Positions 51,831 to 61,224 of a stretch of 64,000 nucleotides of DNA are shown here, in pieces. The DNA is from Desulfovibrionaceae bacterium (GTDB lineage Bacteria > Desulfobacterota > Desulfovibrionia > Desulfovibrionales > Desulfovibrionaceae): the NCBI GenBank assembly GCA_910575755.1, contig CAJTFO010000001.1, positions 522,924 to 586,923 on the forward strand, given 5' to 3'. Each line of letters begins with the position of its first letter. Within the stretch, counting starts at the first letter, position 1. The notes under the pieces were generated by a model. That model saw nothing but the letters and a program-made list of their open reading frames with translations. It was not told the origin of the DNA and searched no databases. Both the position numbers and the translations under genes were made by a program.

Positions 51831-51872
51831 AAGCATCACCTTCCTTGTCAAAAATTCCTTTTCCTTTCCCAT

Positions 51873-52286
51873 ACCACGATGAAAACTTTATTGACAACTT
51901 TTCTTGCCGGATAAATGCGTACAAAACTGGATAAATACGGACGCTATTCCACAAATAAGAACAATAATATTTTCACTCTATCCTATTTTCAAATTTATAT
52001 TTCTGCATGAATGAATTGTTCAAGGAAAAACAATACCGTCTTTTTGTCTTTTTCTCTGGCCTTCAAGCGCATTTTTCATCTATGCTTGCGCCAAAAGAGG
52101 AAGCATGGCGCACCTGATGCGCCAGCCAAGGCGTGAAGATAGTGTTCCAGAGACTGAGGAGCGTTCTTCTTTACAGGATGGCAGCTGTCTGACAACAGCT
52201 GGCATCCTGCCAAAGGCTTCGCCTCTGGACTCCAAAGAGCGTTCGGCGCTTCGCTTCTCACGCTCGCAAAAAGGCAGGAAAGGCAG
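51873..52286. other. Candidate oriT region with long palindrome
   Basis: A 414-base region without genes between divergent mobilization genes; the left half is AT-rich. A strong imperfect palindrome lies at 52174-52209: CAGGATGGCAGCTGT against ACAGCTGGCATCCTG, one mismatch, 6-base loop. Such repeats next to a MobC/relaxase operon usually mark the origin of transfer. The nick site itself cannot be named. Confidence 0.5.
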
Positions 52287-52607
52287 ATGGAAAAACGGAA
52301 GGCGGCAAACAGATTTCAGAGGCGGCGGACGCTCCGGCTTACCGCCGAGGAAGATGAAAGAATAGCCCAACAGGCCAACACCGCCGGAATCTCCGTTTCC
52401 GAGTACATGCGGCGGCTGTTCTTTGGCGGCAGGCCCATCATCGCCAGAACGGACGACCAGACCATCCGGGAATTGCGGCGGCTTGGGGGACTGCTCAAGC
52501 ATCATTTTGACGTGGTGAAGCGGACGTGCAACGCGGCCACTCTCGCGGAACTGGACGCCGCTTTGCGGCAAATCCGGGTAGCCATTGAAGCCCTGAGCGA
52601 AAAATAA
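52287..52607 (+). CDS. mobC: MobC-like ribbon-helix-helix mobilization protein
   Basis: 106 residues. TLRLTAEEDERIAQQANTAGISVSEYMRRLFFGG is a ribbon-helix-helix domain like NikA/MobC, which binds oriT and helps the relaxase nick. The C-terminus has the LGGLLKH and LDAALRQIRVAIEAL helices. It overlaps the relaxase start by one base. Confidence 0.85.
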   Translation: MEKRKAANRFQRRRTLRLTAEEDERIAQQANTAGISVSEYMRRLFFGGRPIIARTDDQTIRELRRLGGLLKHHFDVVKRTCNAATLAELDAALRQIRVAIEALSEK

Positions 52608-54226
52608 TGATTGTCAAAAAGCTCAAGCGCACCAGCTTCAAGAAATCCAAGTCCACCATGATCGGCGGTCTGGTAGACTACATCCTTGCTTCGCATGATG
52701 ATGAAGGAAGGGACAAACTTGCTTTTGCCGGAAGCAGAAATTTCCTGACCACGACGGTCGCCGCACAAAAAAGGGAAATGATTTCTCTTGCAGAAGAATC
52801 CATTCAGAGCAAAATGCCGGTCACACACTGGATTCTGTCATGGCAGGAAAACGAACAGCCTACCCGCGAACAGGTGGACGAGGCGGTCAGTCTTTTTCTC
52901 CGGGGAATGGGCCTTGCCGAACACCAGACAATTTACGCCCTGCACAAAAACACGGGCAACTATCACATGCACATTGTTGTGAATCGGACACATCCTTACA
53001 CGCAGAAAGTCATCCAGCCGCACAGGGGGTTCGATATCGAGGCGGCGCACAAGATTGTTGCCGCAATCGAACACAGGCAGGGATGGGCATCGCAGATGAA
53101 TGCCCGCTATCGCGTCAATGAACAGGGGCATGTGGTCAAAAACCTTCAACGGCGCGAACAGGTAAAGCCCAAGTCCAAAGCCGAGGACTTTGAAAGTGCC
53201 ACGGGCGGAAAGTCCGCACAGCGCATTGCCCAGGAACGCGGCCGTGTCATCATTCAGAACGCCTCATGCTGGGAAGAGCTTCACGCCGGGCTGGATGCAG
53301 TCGGTCTGCGTTTTTCCCGCAAGGGTTCCGGCGCGGTGATTTTTGTGGGCGACACGGCGGTCAAGGCGTCCAGCGTGGACAGGAAGTTCAGTATGTCCAG
53401 GCTGTGCAAGCGGCTCGGCGAGTTCAAGCCTGGCTACTACTCCCAGCGGACATTCAGCAAGCCCACTCCGGAGCCGGTCAGTCACATTTGCCGGGAGGAA
53501 TGGGAGGAATATCAGAAGGAGCGGCAAAGGCTGGCAGAAGGAATACGCCTCGCCAGGGTAAAACGGGAGGAAGAACGGGAAGCGCTGGAACGGCGGCAAA
53601 AAGAGCGACGTGAGGCGGCTACAGTGCGTCTTGCCGCGCACGGGCTTTCCGTGCTGAACATAGCCCGGCATTTCCTGAAGGAACAGGAGCGGGAAGAAAA
53701 AGCGGCCTTACAGAACAGGCAGTCTCAAGCAGAAAAACCGGAGCGGCTCCCTCGCTTCAAGCACTGGCTCGGCAAGCGCAGTCCGCATCTTGGCAATCTC
53801 TGGCGTTTCCGCAAACGGATCGCTCCCGGCGTAGAGGTCAGGAAACGCGAGTTCCCCAGGGTCGGCACACTGGCTTCCCCGTATGCCGCCTACCGGGAAA
53901 TGGTCAAAAAACGTTTTCCCGAAAAGATGGACGAATCACGGCTGGACGCGGCCATTGCCCTGTATATGCGCTGTGCGGGATATACGGTGCAGGAGGTAGC
54001 CAACGAATTATTCAGACACACCCCCGCCCGCCCCCACGGACAGAACCGTGACGAACGGATAGAGTACGGGCACAGGGTGGTCTGGTACGCCTTTGGAACG
54101 GCGGGAGATATTGATATTGCCAATGTGCTGCCGACGGAGGAGGATATTCTAAAGTTCAACAAGGAAGCAAATTCCATAGCACAAAAAGAAATTGAATCTG
54201 CTCGGTGCAAAGTCCGTCTACGATAA
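52607..54226 (+). CDS. mobA: MobA/VirD2-type relaxase
   Basis: 539 residues. The N-terminus MIVKKLKRTSFKKSKSTMIG and the histidine motif NYHMHIVVNRTHP (His120, His122) define the relaxase domain (PF03432 type); a Tyr in the first 40 residues (DYILAS) is a candidate nucleophile. After about residue 300 the protein is a basic helical region (RQRLAEGIRLARVKREEEREAL) and a C-terminal domain not recognised. It would nick at oriT and lead the strand into a recipient using a helper conjugation system; no type IV secretion genes are here. Confidence 0.88.
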   Translation: MIVKKLKRTSFKKSKSTMIGGLVDYILASHDDEGRDKLAFAGSRNFLTTTVAAQKREMISLAEESIQSKMPVTHWILSWQENEQPTREQVDEAVSLFLRGMGLAEHQTIYALHKNTGNYHMHIVVNRTHPYTQKVIQPHRGFDIEAAHKIVAAIEHRQGWASQMNARYRVNEQGHVVKNLQRREQVKPKSKAEDFESATGGKSAQRIAQERGRVIIQNASCWEELHAGLDAVGLRFSRKGSGAVIFVGDTAVKASSVDRKFSMSRLCKRLGEFKPGYYSQRTFSKPTPEPVSHICREEWEEYQKERQRLAEGIRLARVKREEEREALERRQKERREAATVRLAAHGLSVLNIARHFLKEQEREEKAALQNRQSQAEKPERLPRFKHWLGKRSPHLGNLWRFRKRIAPGVEVRKREFPRVGTLASPYAAYREMVKKRFPEKMDESRLDAAIALYMRCAGYTVQEVANELFRHTPARPHGQNRDERIEYGHRVVWYAFGTAGDIDIANVLPTEEDILKFNKEANSIAQKEIESARCKVRLR

Positions 54227-54349
54227 ACAACGAGATACGATATTACTATCGAATATTTATTTAATAATTAATATAAAAATATGATATGAAATTTTTTATT
54301 TTTTATAAATTATATCAATGTACTACATGCCAAACTTTATTGAGATGTA

Positions 54350-54639
54350 CTCAAGCATCATTTTGACGTGGTGAAGCAGACGGGAAACGCGGCCACCCTC
54401 GCGGAACTGGATGCCGCCTTACGGGAAGTCCGGCGAGCCATTGAAGCCCTGAGCGAAGAAAATGATCGTCAAAAAGCTCAAACGCACCAACTTCAAAAAA
54501 TCCAAATCCACCATGATCGGCGGTCTGGTGGACTACATCCTTGCTTCGCATGATGATGAAGGAAGGGACAAACTTGCTTTCGCTGGAAGCAAAAATTTCC
54601 TGACCACGACCGTCGCCGCACAGAAAAGGGAGATGATTT
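54350..54639 (+). pseudogene. Truncated duplicate of the mobC-mobA junction
   Basis: This 290-base segment matches 52494-52784 at roughly 90% of bases: the end of mobC and the first 60 codons of mobA. In the copy a base is lost at the mobC stop, and the relaxase frame runs from 54462 to a random stop at 54689. It marks an old recombination or a remnant of a second island. The 123 bases before it (54227-54349) are AT-rich and show no gene. Confidence 0.85.
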
Positions 54640-54765
54640 TTCGGCGTTCAAGTTACCTGCTCTATCAGCAAAAAAAAATATATATATAAAAGTATATTAA
54701 AAATCGTATTTTTTTGCCATGCAAACTTCCTTCAAAAAAATAAGGGTTGATCTGAATATTTTTTC

Positions 54766-54796
54766 TTGACCATGCAGTTACTGCATAGTTTAGAAT
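54766..54796 (+). promoter_or_regulatory. MerR-type promoter of the first GNAT gene
   Basis: TTGACC (54766-54771), a 19-base spacer and TAGAAT (54791-54796). The spacer contains the dyad ATGCAGTTACTGCAT. A 19-base spacer is typical of MerR-family promoters, which are activated when the regulator untwists the DNA. The site resembles the one at 56755-56785. Confidence 0.75.
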
Positions 54797-54892
54797 GGCT
54801 AACCTGAACCCCTTTTTCTCGCGTCAGATAGAACGCGGTTTTTGCAATAAGGCGTCCGGAGGCACCAGAGGCTGCCGGGAGGGCTTTCAAAA

Positions 54893-55333
54893 ATGATCCA
54901 TATAGAAACGAAAAATTTTGTCATGACTGGCGTTGAGTATCCAGACAGGTCATTCCGAGAAATATCAGTTTATCTGACAGTTAAATTTTTTATCTACAAA
55001 AAAATGAGCAGAGAAATTCTTGGAGAGCTTTTTGCCCACCAAGAAGATGCCGATACATGGCATATAGGTTATGTCTGGAATGAAAATACGCCGCATGAAC
55101 ATGAAGAAGCCTTCAGGAAATTCTGTTCATTTCTCTTTGAGGAAAAAAATGCAAGAAGAATATATACTTTTATTTCTGAGAAAGATATTTATTCTCTGGA
55201 ATTGTGTCAAAATATAAAAATGCGTCAAGAGGGACACTTTATTGAATTCACTCCCCTTGAAGAAAATACGGAATATGTTCCAGATTATGATAATATTTAT
55301 CTTTATGCAATGCTACAAAGAGAATGGCAATAA
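54893..55333 (+). CDS. GNAT-type acetyltransferase (divergent)
   Basis: 146 residues with GGGAGG before the ATG. The C-terminal half (EKNARRIYTFISEKDIYSLELC, MRQEGHFIEFTPLEEN, AMLQREWQ) aligns well with the GNAT at 61225, but the acetyl-CoA loop region (motif A) is less clear. It is driven by a MerR-type promoter. It may acetylate a drug or toxin as part of a resistance response; substrate unknown. Codon use is AT-rich. Confidence 0.65.
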   Translation: MIHIETKNFVMTGVEYPDRSFREISVYLTVKFFIYKKMSREILGELFAHQEDADTWHIGYVWNENTPHEHEEAFRKFCSFLFEEKNARRIYTFISEKDIYSLELCQNIKMRQEGHFIEFTPLEENTEYVPDYDNIYLYAMLQREWQ

Positions 55334-55421
55334 ATTCTATGGAACCTTATAGGTTGTCACTTAGAATGGCGAACATTGAATAGTGATAATCTCCATCAAC
55401 CCAAAACAAAAGGAGAATACA

Positions 55422-55856
55422 ATGAATTTCGGAGCCATTGGAAGCTGCAGCATGGCAGATATGGAAATTGCCCAGAAGAAGGTGGCAAAAGAAAACTCAA
55501 CTCAAGAAAAGGAGATTTCCTCCTCTATAATACAGGAAGACACCGTTACCATTTCAGAAGAAGGCAGGCAGAAATCAAAATCACAACGGATACAGATGGA
55601 TGGCAGGGATTCCCAGGATACTGTCTCAGCAGATACAAAAGGTGAAGGCGAAACAAAAATCAATGTTGATGACATAAAAAAAGACTTGGAGCTAAAAAAA
55701 TCAGAAACCAAAAGAAAGCAGAAACAACTTGACGACCTACAACGGCAGGCAGAAGACGATCCTTCAAAGCAAGCCGAACTACAAAAAGCAAAGGCAAAAG
55801 TTGCACAATTAAAGAAGGAAACGGAAAAGCTGAAGTCGCAAACATATTCAGCTTAA
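55422..55856 (+). CDS. Coiled-coil protein with flagellin-like SEEG motif
   Basis: 144 residues from ATG 55422 (AAAGGAG upstream). The N-terminal part has DTVTISEEGRQKSK, a motif of small Desulfovibrio-type proteins of unknown role; residues about 85-140 are a strong coiled coil (LKKSETKRKQKQLDDLQ). No membrane segment. Function unknown. Confidence 0.6.
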   Translation: MNFGAIGSCSMADMEIAQKKVAKENSTQEKEISSSIIQEDTVTISEEGRQKSKSQRIQMDGRDSQDTVSADTKGEGETKINVDDIKKDLELKKSETKRKQKQLDDLQRQAEDDPSKQAELQKAKAKVAQLKKETEKLKSQTYSA

Positions 55857-55862
55857 CATTTC

Positions 55863-55909
55863 ATATCAATAAAGAGCTGGATAGTAAATGTCCAGCTCTT
55901 TATTGATAT
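55863..55909. terminator. Bidirectional terminator with perfect 19-bp stem
   Basis: ATATCAATAAAGAGCTGGA (55863-55881) is followed after 9 bases by its exact inverse (55891-55909). It lies between two convergent genes and has T/A-rich flanks on both sides, so it can stop transcription from either direction. Confidence 0.85.
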
Positions 55910-55933
55910 TTATATAATATATGATATATTATT

Positions 55934-56746
55934 CTATACACCAATACAATACTTTTGCGCATATATATCGCCATCCTCGCGGAGGATACAACTCATCATA
56001 TCATAAACATAAATATCACTCTTTATAGTCATCCCTGAAGATTCTATTTGCCCTATCATATCACGCAATGATTTTCTATGTGTCGCATCTGTCCCCTTAT
56101 GTCCCATAACAGCATACATTCCTTCCCGCTTGATATGCAAACTTGAACATGGCGTACACTTTCTTTTTTTATAAAAATAATAAGTATCCACATACTTATC
56201 TTGTTTTACATCTTTTAAATCCAAGATAACACCAAATGGATATCGAGGCATTTCTTCCTGATTAATAATATAGTTGTTATAATTAATAAGTCTCTGAACG
56301 GCTTCTTCCTGGGACTCGGATGGCTTCGATCCTGTTGGCATAATCTCGAAGCGTTCTTCATCATGATGTTGTATCGTCAATATATCATACTGAAATTGTA
56401 CAGATTCGCGTAAACAGCTAATCATATCCTGTAACATTAAATTTCTCTGTTTCAGAGTATGGAGCTCCTTCTTTACAGAACTATGTCTTTCTTCAAGAAA
56501 ATCAAGAAATTCTTTACCATCCATATGGTGAAGATGTTTTTTTATCTCTTTTAATGAACTTCCAGTATCTTTCAGCATAGAAAGAAGGTCAAATTCAAAA
56601 AACTGCTCTATTCCATAACGTCGATAACCATTTTCAGATATATGTTTAGGCTTCAGAAGTCCTTCTTTGTCATAAAACAAGAGCGTGCCTTTCTGGGTTC
56701 CGCATAGTTTCGCAAAAGCACCGCTGGTCAGCATCTTCGTATTCAT
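55934..56746 (-). CDS. MerR/BmrR-type transcription regulator
   Basis: 270 residues from ATG 56746 (AGAGGAAA before). The N-terminal MerR HTH reads LTSGAFAKLCGTQKGTLLFYD, ENGYRRYG and a dimer helix at about 80-120. The C-terminal half (YPFGVILDLKDV, MYAVMGHKG, YVYDMMSCI) resembles GyrI/BmrR drug-sensing domains. It is divergent from the efflux pump, whose promoter has a 19-base spacer, so it likely switches the pump on when it binds a drug or dye. Confidence 0.85.
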   Translation of the reverse strand: MNTKMLTSGAFAKLCGTQKGTLLFYDKEGLLKPKHISENGYRRYGIEQFFEFDLLSMLKDTGSSLKEIKKHLHHMDGKEFLDFLEERHSSVKKELHTLKQRNLMLQDMISCLRESVQFQYDILTIQHHDEERFEIMPTGSKPSESQEEAVQRLINYNNYIINQEEMPRYPFGVILDLKDVKQDKYVDTYYFYKKRKCTPCSSLHIKREGMYAVMGHKGTDATHRKSLRDMIGQIESSGMTIKSDIYVYDMMSCILREDGDIYAQKYCIGV

Positions 56747-56754
56747 TTTTCCTC

Positions 56755-56785
56755 TTGACCCTAAAGTTACTGTATCCTTTATTCT
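56755..56785 (+). promoter_or_regulatory. MerR-type promoter of the efflux pump operon
   Basis: TTGACC (56755-56760), a 19-base spacer, TATTCT (56780-56785). The spacer includes CTAAAGTTACTGTAT, sharing AGTTACTG and the final AT with the promoter at 54766. It sits 62 bases upstream of the pump's first ATG and inside the MerR leader on the other strand. Confidence 0.75.
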
Positions 56786-56847
56786 GCCCAGGAATCCAAA
56801 AAATGGCAACCGGTTGTTGATTCCCGGTTGAGGGTGAGCACTATATC

Positions 56848-58059
56848 ATGTTGAAAACAAATAAAAAAATATGGGGAACCATCCTTCCCGTCTGTCTTGT
56901 TCTTCTCCTTGCGGGCTGTGATACGCCAAGGAAGAAAGAGTCAGAAGCAGAAACCGCGCATGTGCGCTACCTGGCGCTTAGGCAGGAGAAATTGCCCCTG
57001 ACCAGTGCCCTGCCCGGCAGGGTAGCTTCACTTGTACTGGCGGAAGTCAGGCCGCAGGTAGACGGTATTATTACTGAACGCCTGTTTGAAGAAGGCTCGA
57101 CCGTACAAAAAGGGCAAACGCTGTACCGCATTGACCCTGCCCCGTATCAGGCCGCATATGCTGCCGCCCGGGCGTCTCTGGATGAAGCGAAAGCTCACGC
57201 GACCGCGCTGGCCCTGCTGGAAAAACGTCAACGGGGCTTATTGCCGGGGCAGTCCATCAGCCGTCAGGATTTGGATAACACCATTTCCCAGCACGGCCAG
57301 GCCCGCGCCCGTGTCAGCAAGGCACAGGCGGAGCTGGAAAATGCCGCCATCAACCTTTCCTATACGGAAATAAAAGCTCCAGTGTCGGGACGCATCGGAG
57401 CCTCCGCCGTAACCATCGGAGCGCTGGTTACGGCAAATCAACCCTCCGCACTCGCAGTCATCCGGCAAACCGACCGCGTATATGTTGATATGACACAATC
57501 CAGTGTGGATATTATCCGCCTACGCCGTGCCATAGCCCAACGCGTGATGTCTGTCAGCAGTGACATAACAAAAGTTCGCCTCAAACTCGAAGACGGCTCT
57601 CCCTATACCGCAATCACACAGACACAAGGTGAAAATTTCCCTCACTGGATACAGGGAGAACTCTTGTTCTCGGAAGTCTTCGTCGAGCAAAGCACAGGAA
57701 ATGTAAAACTTCGTGCTGTATTTGATAATCCGGATGGCCTCCTGTTGCCGGGCATGTATGTGACGGCAATCCTCGAAGAGGGAACCATCAATAATGCCAT
57801 ACTGGTTCCTCAGCGCAGCGTTATGGCGAACAATACCGGAGGCCACGCTGTTTTCCTGCTGAAAAAAAACGAAAAAGACAACGGTACTTTTCGGGTGATA
57901 CGTCGTGATGTCGCGCTTGATCGGGCTATCGGCAATCATTGGCTGATAAAGAACGGCCTGAATGAGGGCGATCTGCTGGTCGTGGAAGGGTTACAGAAAG
58001 CCATGCCGGGGACACTGGTCAAAGGCGCGCCCTCATCGCCTAGTGTGAAGGGGAAATAA
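56848..58059 (+). CDS. RND efflux periplasmic adaptor lipoprotein
   Basis: 403 residues. A lipoprotein signal ends in LLLAGC with Cys24, so the protein is anchored at the inner membrane. The usual membrane-fusion domains follow: barrel and lipoyl halves (VRPQVDGIITERLFEEG, IDPAPYQAA), an alpha-hairpin (about 95-160), lipoyl second half (YTEIKAPVSGRIG), and the beta-barrel and membrane-proximal parts. It links the RND pump to an outer-membrane channel, which is not encoded nearby. Confidence 0.93.
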   Translation: MLKTNKKIWGTILPVCLVLLLAGCDTPRKKESEAETAHVRYLALRQEKLPLTSALPGRVASLVLAEVRPQVDGIITERLFEEGSTVQKGQTLYRIDPAPYQAAYAAARASLDEAKAHATALALLEKRQRGLLPGQSISRQDLDNTISQHGQARARVSKAQAELENAAINLSYTEIKAPVSGRIGASAVTIGALVTANQPSALAVIRQTDRVYVDMTQSSVDIIRLRRAIAQRVMSVSSDITKVRLKLEDGSPYTAITQTQGENFPHWIQGELLFSEVFVEQSTGNVKLRAVFDNPDGLLLPGMYVTAILEEGTINNAILVPQRSVMANNTGGHAVFLLKKNEKDNGTFRVIRRDVALDRAIGNHWLIKNGLNEGDLLVVEGLQKAMPGTLVKGAPSSPSVKGK

Positions 58060-58062
58060 ATT

Positions 58063-61000
58063 ATGGCTGCTTTTTTTATCAATCGTCCGGTTTTTTCCTG
58101 GGTTATCGCCATCATTATCATGCTTGCGGGCATACTTGCACTGAATAAACTTCCTGTGGAGCATTACCCTGATATTGCCTTGCCGCAGATATCCATTTCC
58201 ACACAATATCCTGGAGCTTCCGCATCCATTATTGATCGAAGCGTCACTCAGATTATTGAACAGCAAATCAAAGGCCTGGACAATCTTCTGTATATGAATT
58301 CAACCAGCAGTTCTTCCGGGGAATCGGAGATCATTCTTACATTCAAGACCGGAACGGATATTGATACTGCTCAGGTACAAGTTCAGAATAAATTGCAGCA
58401 GGCCATGTCGCAACTGCCTGATGTAGTCCAAAGGCAGGGAGTTCAGGCTTTCAAGGCTGCGGAAAATTCGTTCATGATGGTCGCTTTTTATGATGAAAGC
58501 GATACCATGCGCGGAAACGATATCAGCGATTATGTGGCAAGTTCCCTGATTGATGCCTTGAGCAGAATTCAGGGAGTCGGCTCCGTTACGCTGTATGGTT
58601 ATCAGAATGCCATGCGTATCTGGTGCTATCCTGATAAGATGTTGCAGTACAAGCTCAATCCCCAGGATGTCATTGCTGCTGTCCAGGAGCAGAACGCTCA
58701 GGTTGCCGGTGGACAAACAGGCGCAGCGCCCGCTCCTCCAGGCCAGGAAGTCAGCATCACAATCAATGCTTCTTCCAGTCTGGAATCCGTTGAAGAGTTT
58801 GAGCAGATCATTCTGAAGGTCAAGGAAGACGGTTCCTCTCTCTTCCTTAAGGATGTGGCCCGCATTGAGCTGAATGAAGAGCAGTTCATGGGAGGTACAT
58901 GGTTCAACGGGCATATGGGAACCGGTGTCGCCTTCAAGCTGGCTTCGGGAGCGAATGTTCTGGATACCACAAAAGCCATCAAGGCTGAACTGGCTTCTCT
59001 GGCCCGCTTTTTCCCGCCCGGACTCACCTATGCCTTTGCCGACGACCGCGCCCCTATCGTGGAGAAATCCATTGCTTCCGTGGCTCGCACATTATTTGAG
59101 GCCATTGCGCTTGTTGTGATCATCATGTTTCTCTTCATGCAAAGTCTGCGGGCCACCGTTATTCCTGCCATTACTGTTCCTGTTGTTCTGCTCGGTGTCC
59201 TGTCCATACTTTATGCAACGGGATTTTCCATTAACACTCTGACCATGTTCGGCATGGTGCTGGCTATCGGCCTGTTGGTGGACGACGCCATTATCGTGGT
59301 GGAAAACGTGGAGCGCCTCATGAGGGATGAAAATCTTTCTCCCAGGGAAGCCGCCTTCAAGTCCATGCGCCAGATAACCGGAGCACTCATCGGCGTAGCA
59401 GTTGTCATCTCCGCCGTATTTGTCCCTATGGCTTTTATATCCGGTTCCACAGGAGCCATTTTCAGACAATTTTCCATTACTCTTGTATCCTCAATGACGT
59501 TATCCGTCATTATTGCCATCGTCCTTACCCCAGTTCTTTGCGCCACTATGCTGCGCCCTGCGAATCATCATACCTCACATGAAGGTTTCTTTGGAAAATT
59601 CAACAGAGGCTTTGATTCTCTGACAAAATATTACATCACCCAGCTCAACGTCATTCTGGGAAAAATCGGTTTATGGGGCGCGGCTTTTGCTCTGCTTGTT
59701 GTCGTATGCGGCGTTCTTTTCATGCGCCTGCCTTCCTCTTTTCTCCCCGATGAGGATCAGGGAACTCTGTATGTTGACGTACAATTACCTTCAGGTGCCA
59801 CAATAGAGCGAACAAAGAAAGTCGTTGAAGAAATTGATGCCTATTTTCGCACGGTTGAAAAAGACTCCATCCAAAGCGTGATGTCCGTTATCGGCTGGGG
59901 ATTCAGCTCAACCGGACAAAATTCGGCCATGGTGATGCCCCTGCTCAAGGATTGGAGCGAACGAGGCAAGGGACAAAGTTCTTTTGATATTATGGAACGC
60001 GCCTCTGCCCACTTCGCCTCCATTCCCGACGCCAATGTCTTTGTCATGACCCCTCCAGCAATGATGGAGCTGGGCACTTCCTCCGGGTTTGAAATGCAAC
60101 TGATGGACCGTGCAGGAAAAGGTCATGGGGCTCTGTTTGCCGCCAGGGACAGGCTGCTGAAAAAGACAAAAGAATCCGCCTCCATTGGATATGCCCGATA
60201 TTCCGGCATGGAAGACACTGAGCAGTATGATCTTTCCATAGATACCGCCAAGGCTGGCGCGTACGGTTTAACCAGAGGCAATATTAACGGAGCCATCAGC
60301 GCCTATTGGGCCGGTGAACACATCAACAACTTCTCTGACAACGGCAGGACCAAAAGTGTCTATTTTCAGGCTGAGCCCGAATTCCGCACAAACATCAACG
60401 ACTTCTCAAAGTATTATCTTAGGAATGCCAATGATGAAATGGTTCCTCTCTCCAGTGTTGTCAAAGCGCAATCCAGCGTGGCGTCTCCCAGTCTGACACG
60501 CTACCAGGGAATTCCTTCCGTCAAAATCGAAGGCTCCGCCGCGCATGGCCAAAGCTCTGGACAGGCCATGCGCGAAATGGAGCAATGCGCCTCCAGCCTG
60601 CCGCCCGGCTTTGACACTGCATGGACAGGACAATCTTATCAGGAACAGACCTCTTCCAATCAAGCCCCCATGTTGTACGTCATATCCATCGTTTTCGTTT
60701 TTCTCAGCCTCGCGGCGCTGTACGAAAGCTGGACGATTCCACTGGCAGTCCTGCTTGCCGTGCCTACCGGCGTCATAGGCGCCCTCGGCGGCGCATATCT
60801 GAGAGGGATGAACAATGACCTCTATTTTCAGATAGCAATATTGACCATCATCGGCCTCTCCGCAAAAAACGCCATCCTCATCGTAGAGTTTGCCAAAGCT
60901 CTCCACGAAAGCGGAAAAGATGTGCTTTCAGCCACTGTGGAGGCAGCGCGGCTTCGTTTGCGTCCCATCCTCATGACATCCCTGTGCTTCATTCTCGGCG

Positions 61001-61161
61001 TCGTGCCTCTCACAATCAGCGCAGGAGCCGGATCAGGAGCGCAGAATGCGCTCGGAACAGCGGTAATGGCGGGAATGCTTACTGCTACGGGACTTGGCAT
61101 CTACTATACTCCTCTCTTTTTCGTATTGGTGACGCGAATATTTTCCCACAGGAAAACATAA
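58063..61161 (+). CDS. RND multidrug efflux transporter (AcrB-like)
   Basis: 1032 residues. The twelve-TM layout begins FFINRPVFSWVIAIIIMLAG; the proton relay is at GLLVDDAIIVVENVERLM with Asp407-Asp408, and Lys935 in LSAKNAILIVEFA matches the third relay residue. The transporter domains have the DB segments with porter loops (residues about 35-330 and 560-870). Length is standard for HAE1-type pumps. It likely exports drugs, bile salts or dyes in exchange for protons. It starts 3 bases after the adaptor stop. Confidence 0.95.
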   Translation: MAAFFINRPVFSWVIAIIIMLAGILALNKLPVEHYPDIALPQISISTQYPGASASIIDRSVTQIIEQQIKGLDNLLYMNSTSSSSGESEIILTFKTGTDIDTAQVQVQNKLQQAMSQLPDVVQRQGVQAFKAAENSFMMVAFYDESDTMRGNDISDYVASSLIDALSRIQGVGSVTLYGYQNAMRIWCYPDKMLQYKLNPQDVIAAVQEQNAQVAGGQTGAAPAPPGQEVSITINASSSLESVEEFEQIILKVKEDGSSLFLKDVARIELNEEQFMGGTWFNGHMGTGVAFKLASGANVLDTTKAIKAELASLARFFPPGLTYAFADDRAPIVEKSIASVARTLFEAIALVVIIMFLFMQSLRATVIPAITVPVVLLGVLSILYATGFSINTLTMFGMVLAIGLLVDDAIIVVENVERLMRDENLSPREAAFKSMRQITGALIGVAVVISAVFVPMAFISGSTGAIFRQFSITLVSSMTLSVIIAIVLTPVLCATMLRPANHHTSHEGFFGKFNRGFDSLTKYYITQLNVILGKIGLWGAAFALLVVVCGVLFMRLPSSFLPDEDQGTLYVDVQLPSGATIERTKKVVEEIDAYFRTVEKDSIQSVMSVIGWGFSSTGQNSAMVMPLLKDWSERGKGQSSFDIMERASAHFASIPDANVFVMTPPAMMELGTSSGFEMQLMDRAGKGHGALFAARDRLLKKTKESASIGYARYSGMEDTEQYDLSIDTAKAGAYGLTRGNINGAISAYWAGEHINNFSDNGRTKSVYFQAEPEFRTNINDFSKYYLRNANDEMVPLSSVVKAQSSVASPSLTRYQGIPSVKIEGSAAHGQSSGQAMREMEQCASSLPPGFDTAWTGQSYQEQTSSNQAPMLYVISIVFVFLSLAALYESWTIPLAVLLAVPTGVIGALGGAYLRGMNNDLYFQIAILTIIGLSAKNAILIVEFAKALHESGKDVLSATVEAARLRLRPILMTSLCFILGVVPLTISAGAGSGAQNALGTAVMAGMLTATGLGIYYTPLFFVLVTRIFSHRKT

Positions 61162-61224
61162 AAACGTAACATCTGACAAATTAATAGTAATAGATACAAA
61201 TCAGACTCTCAGGAGAATTATTCC

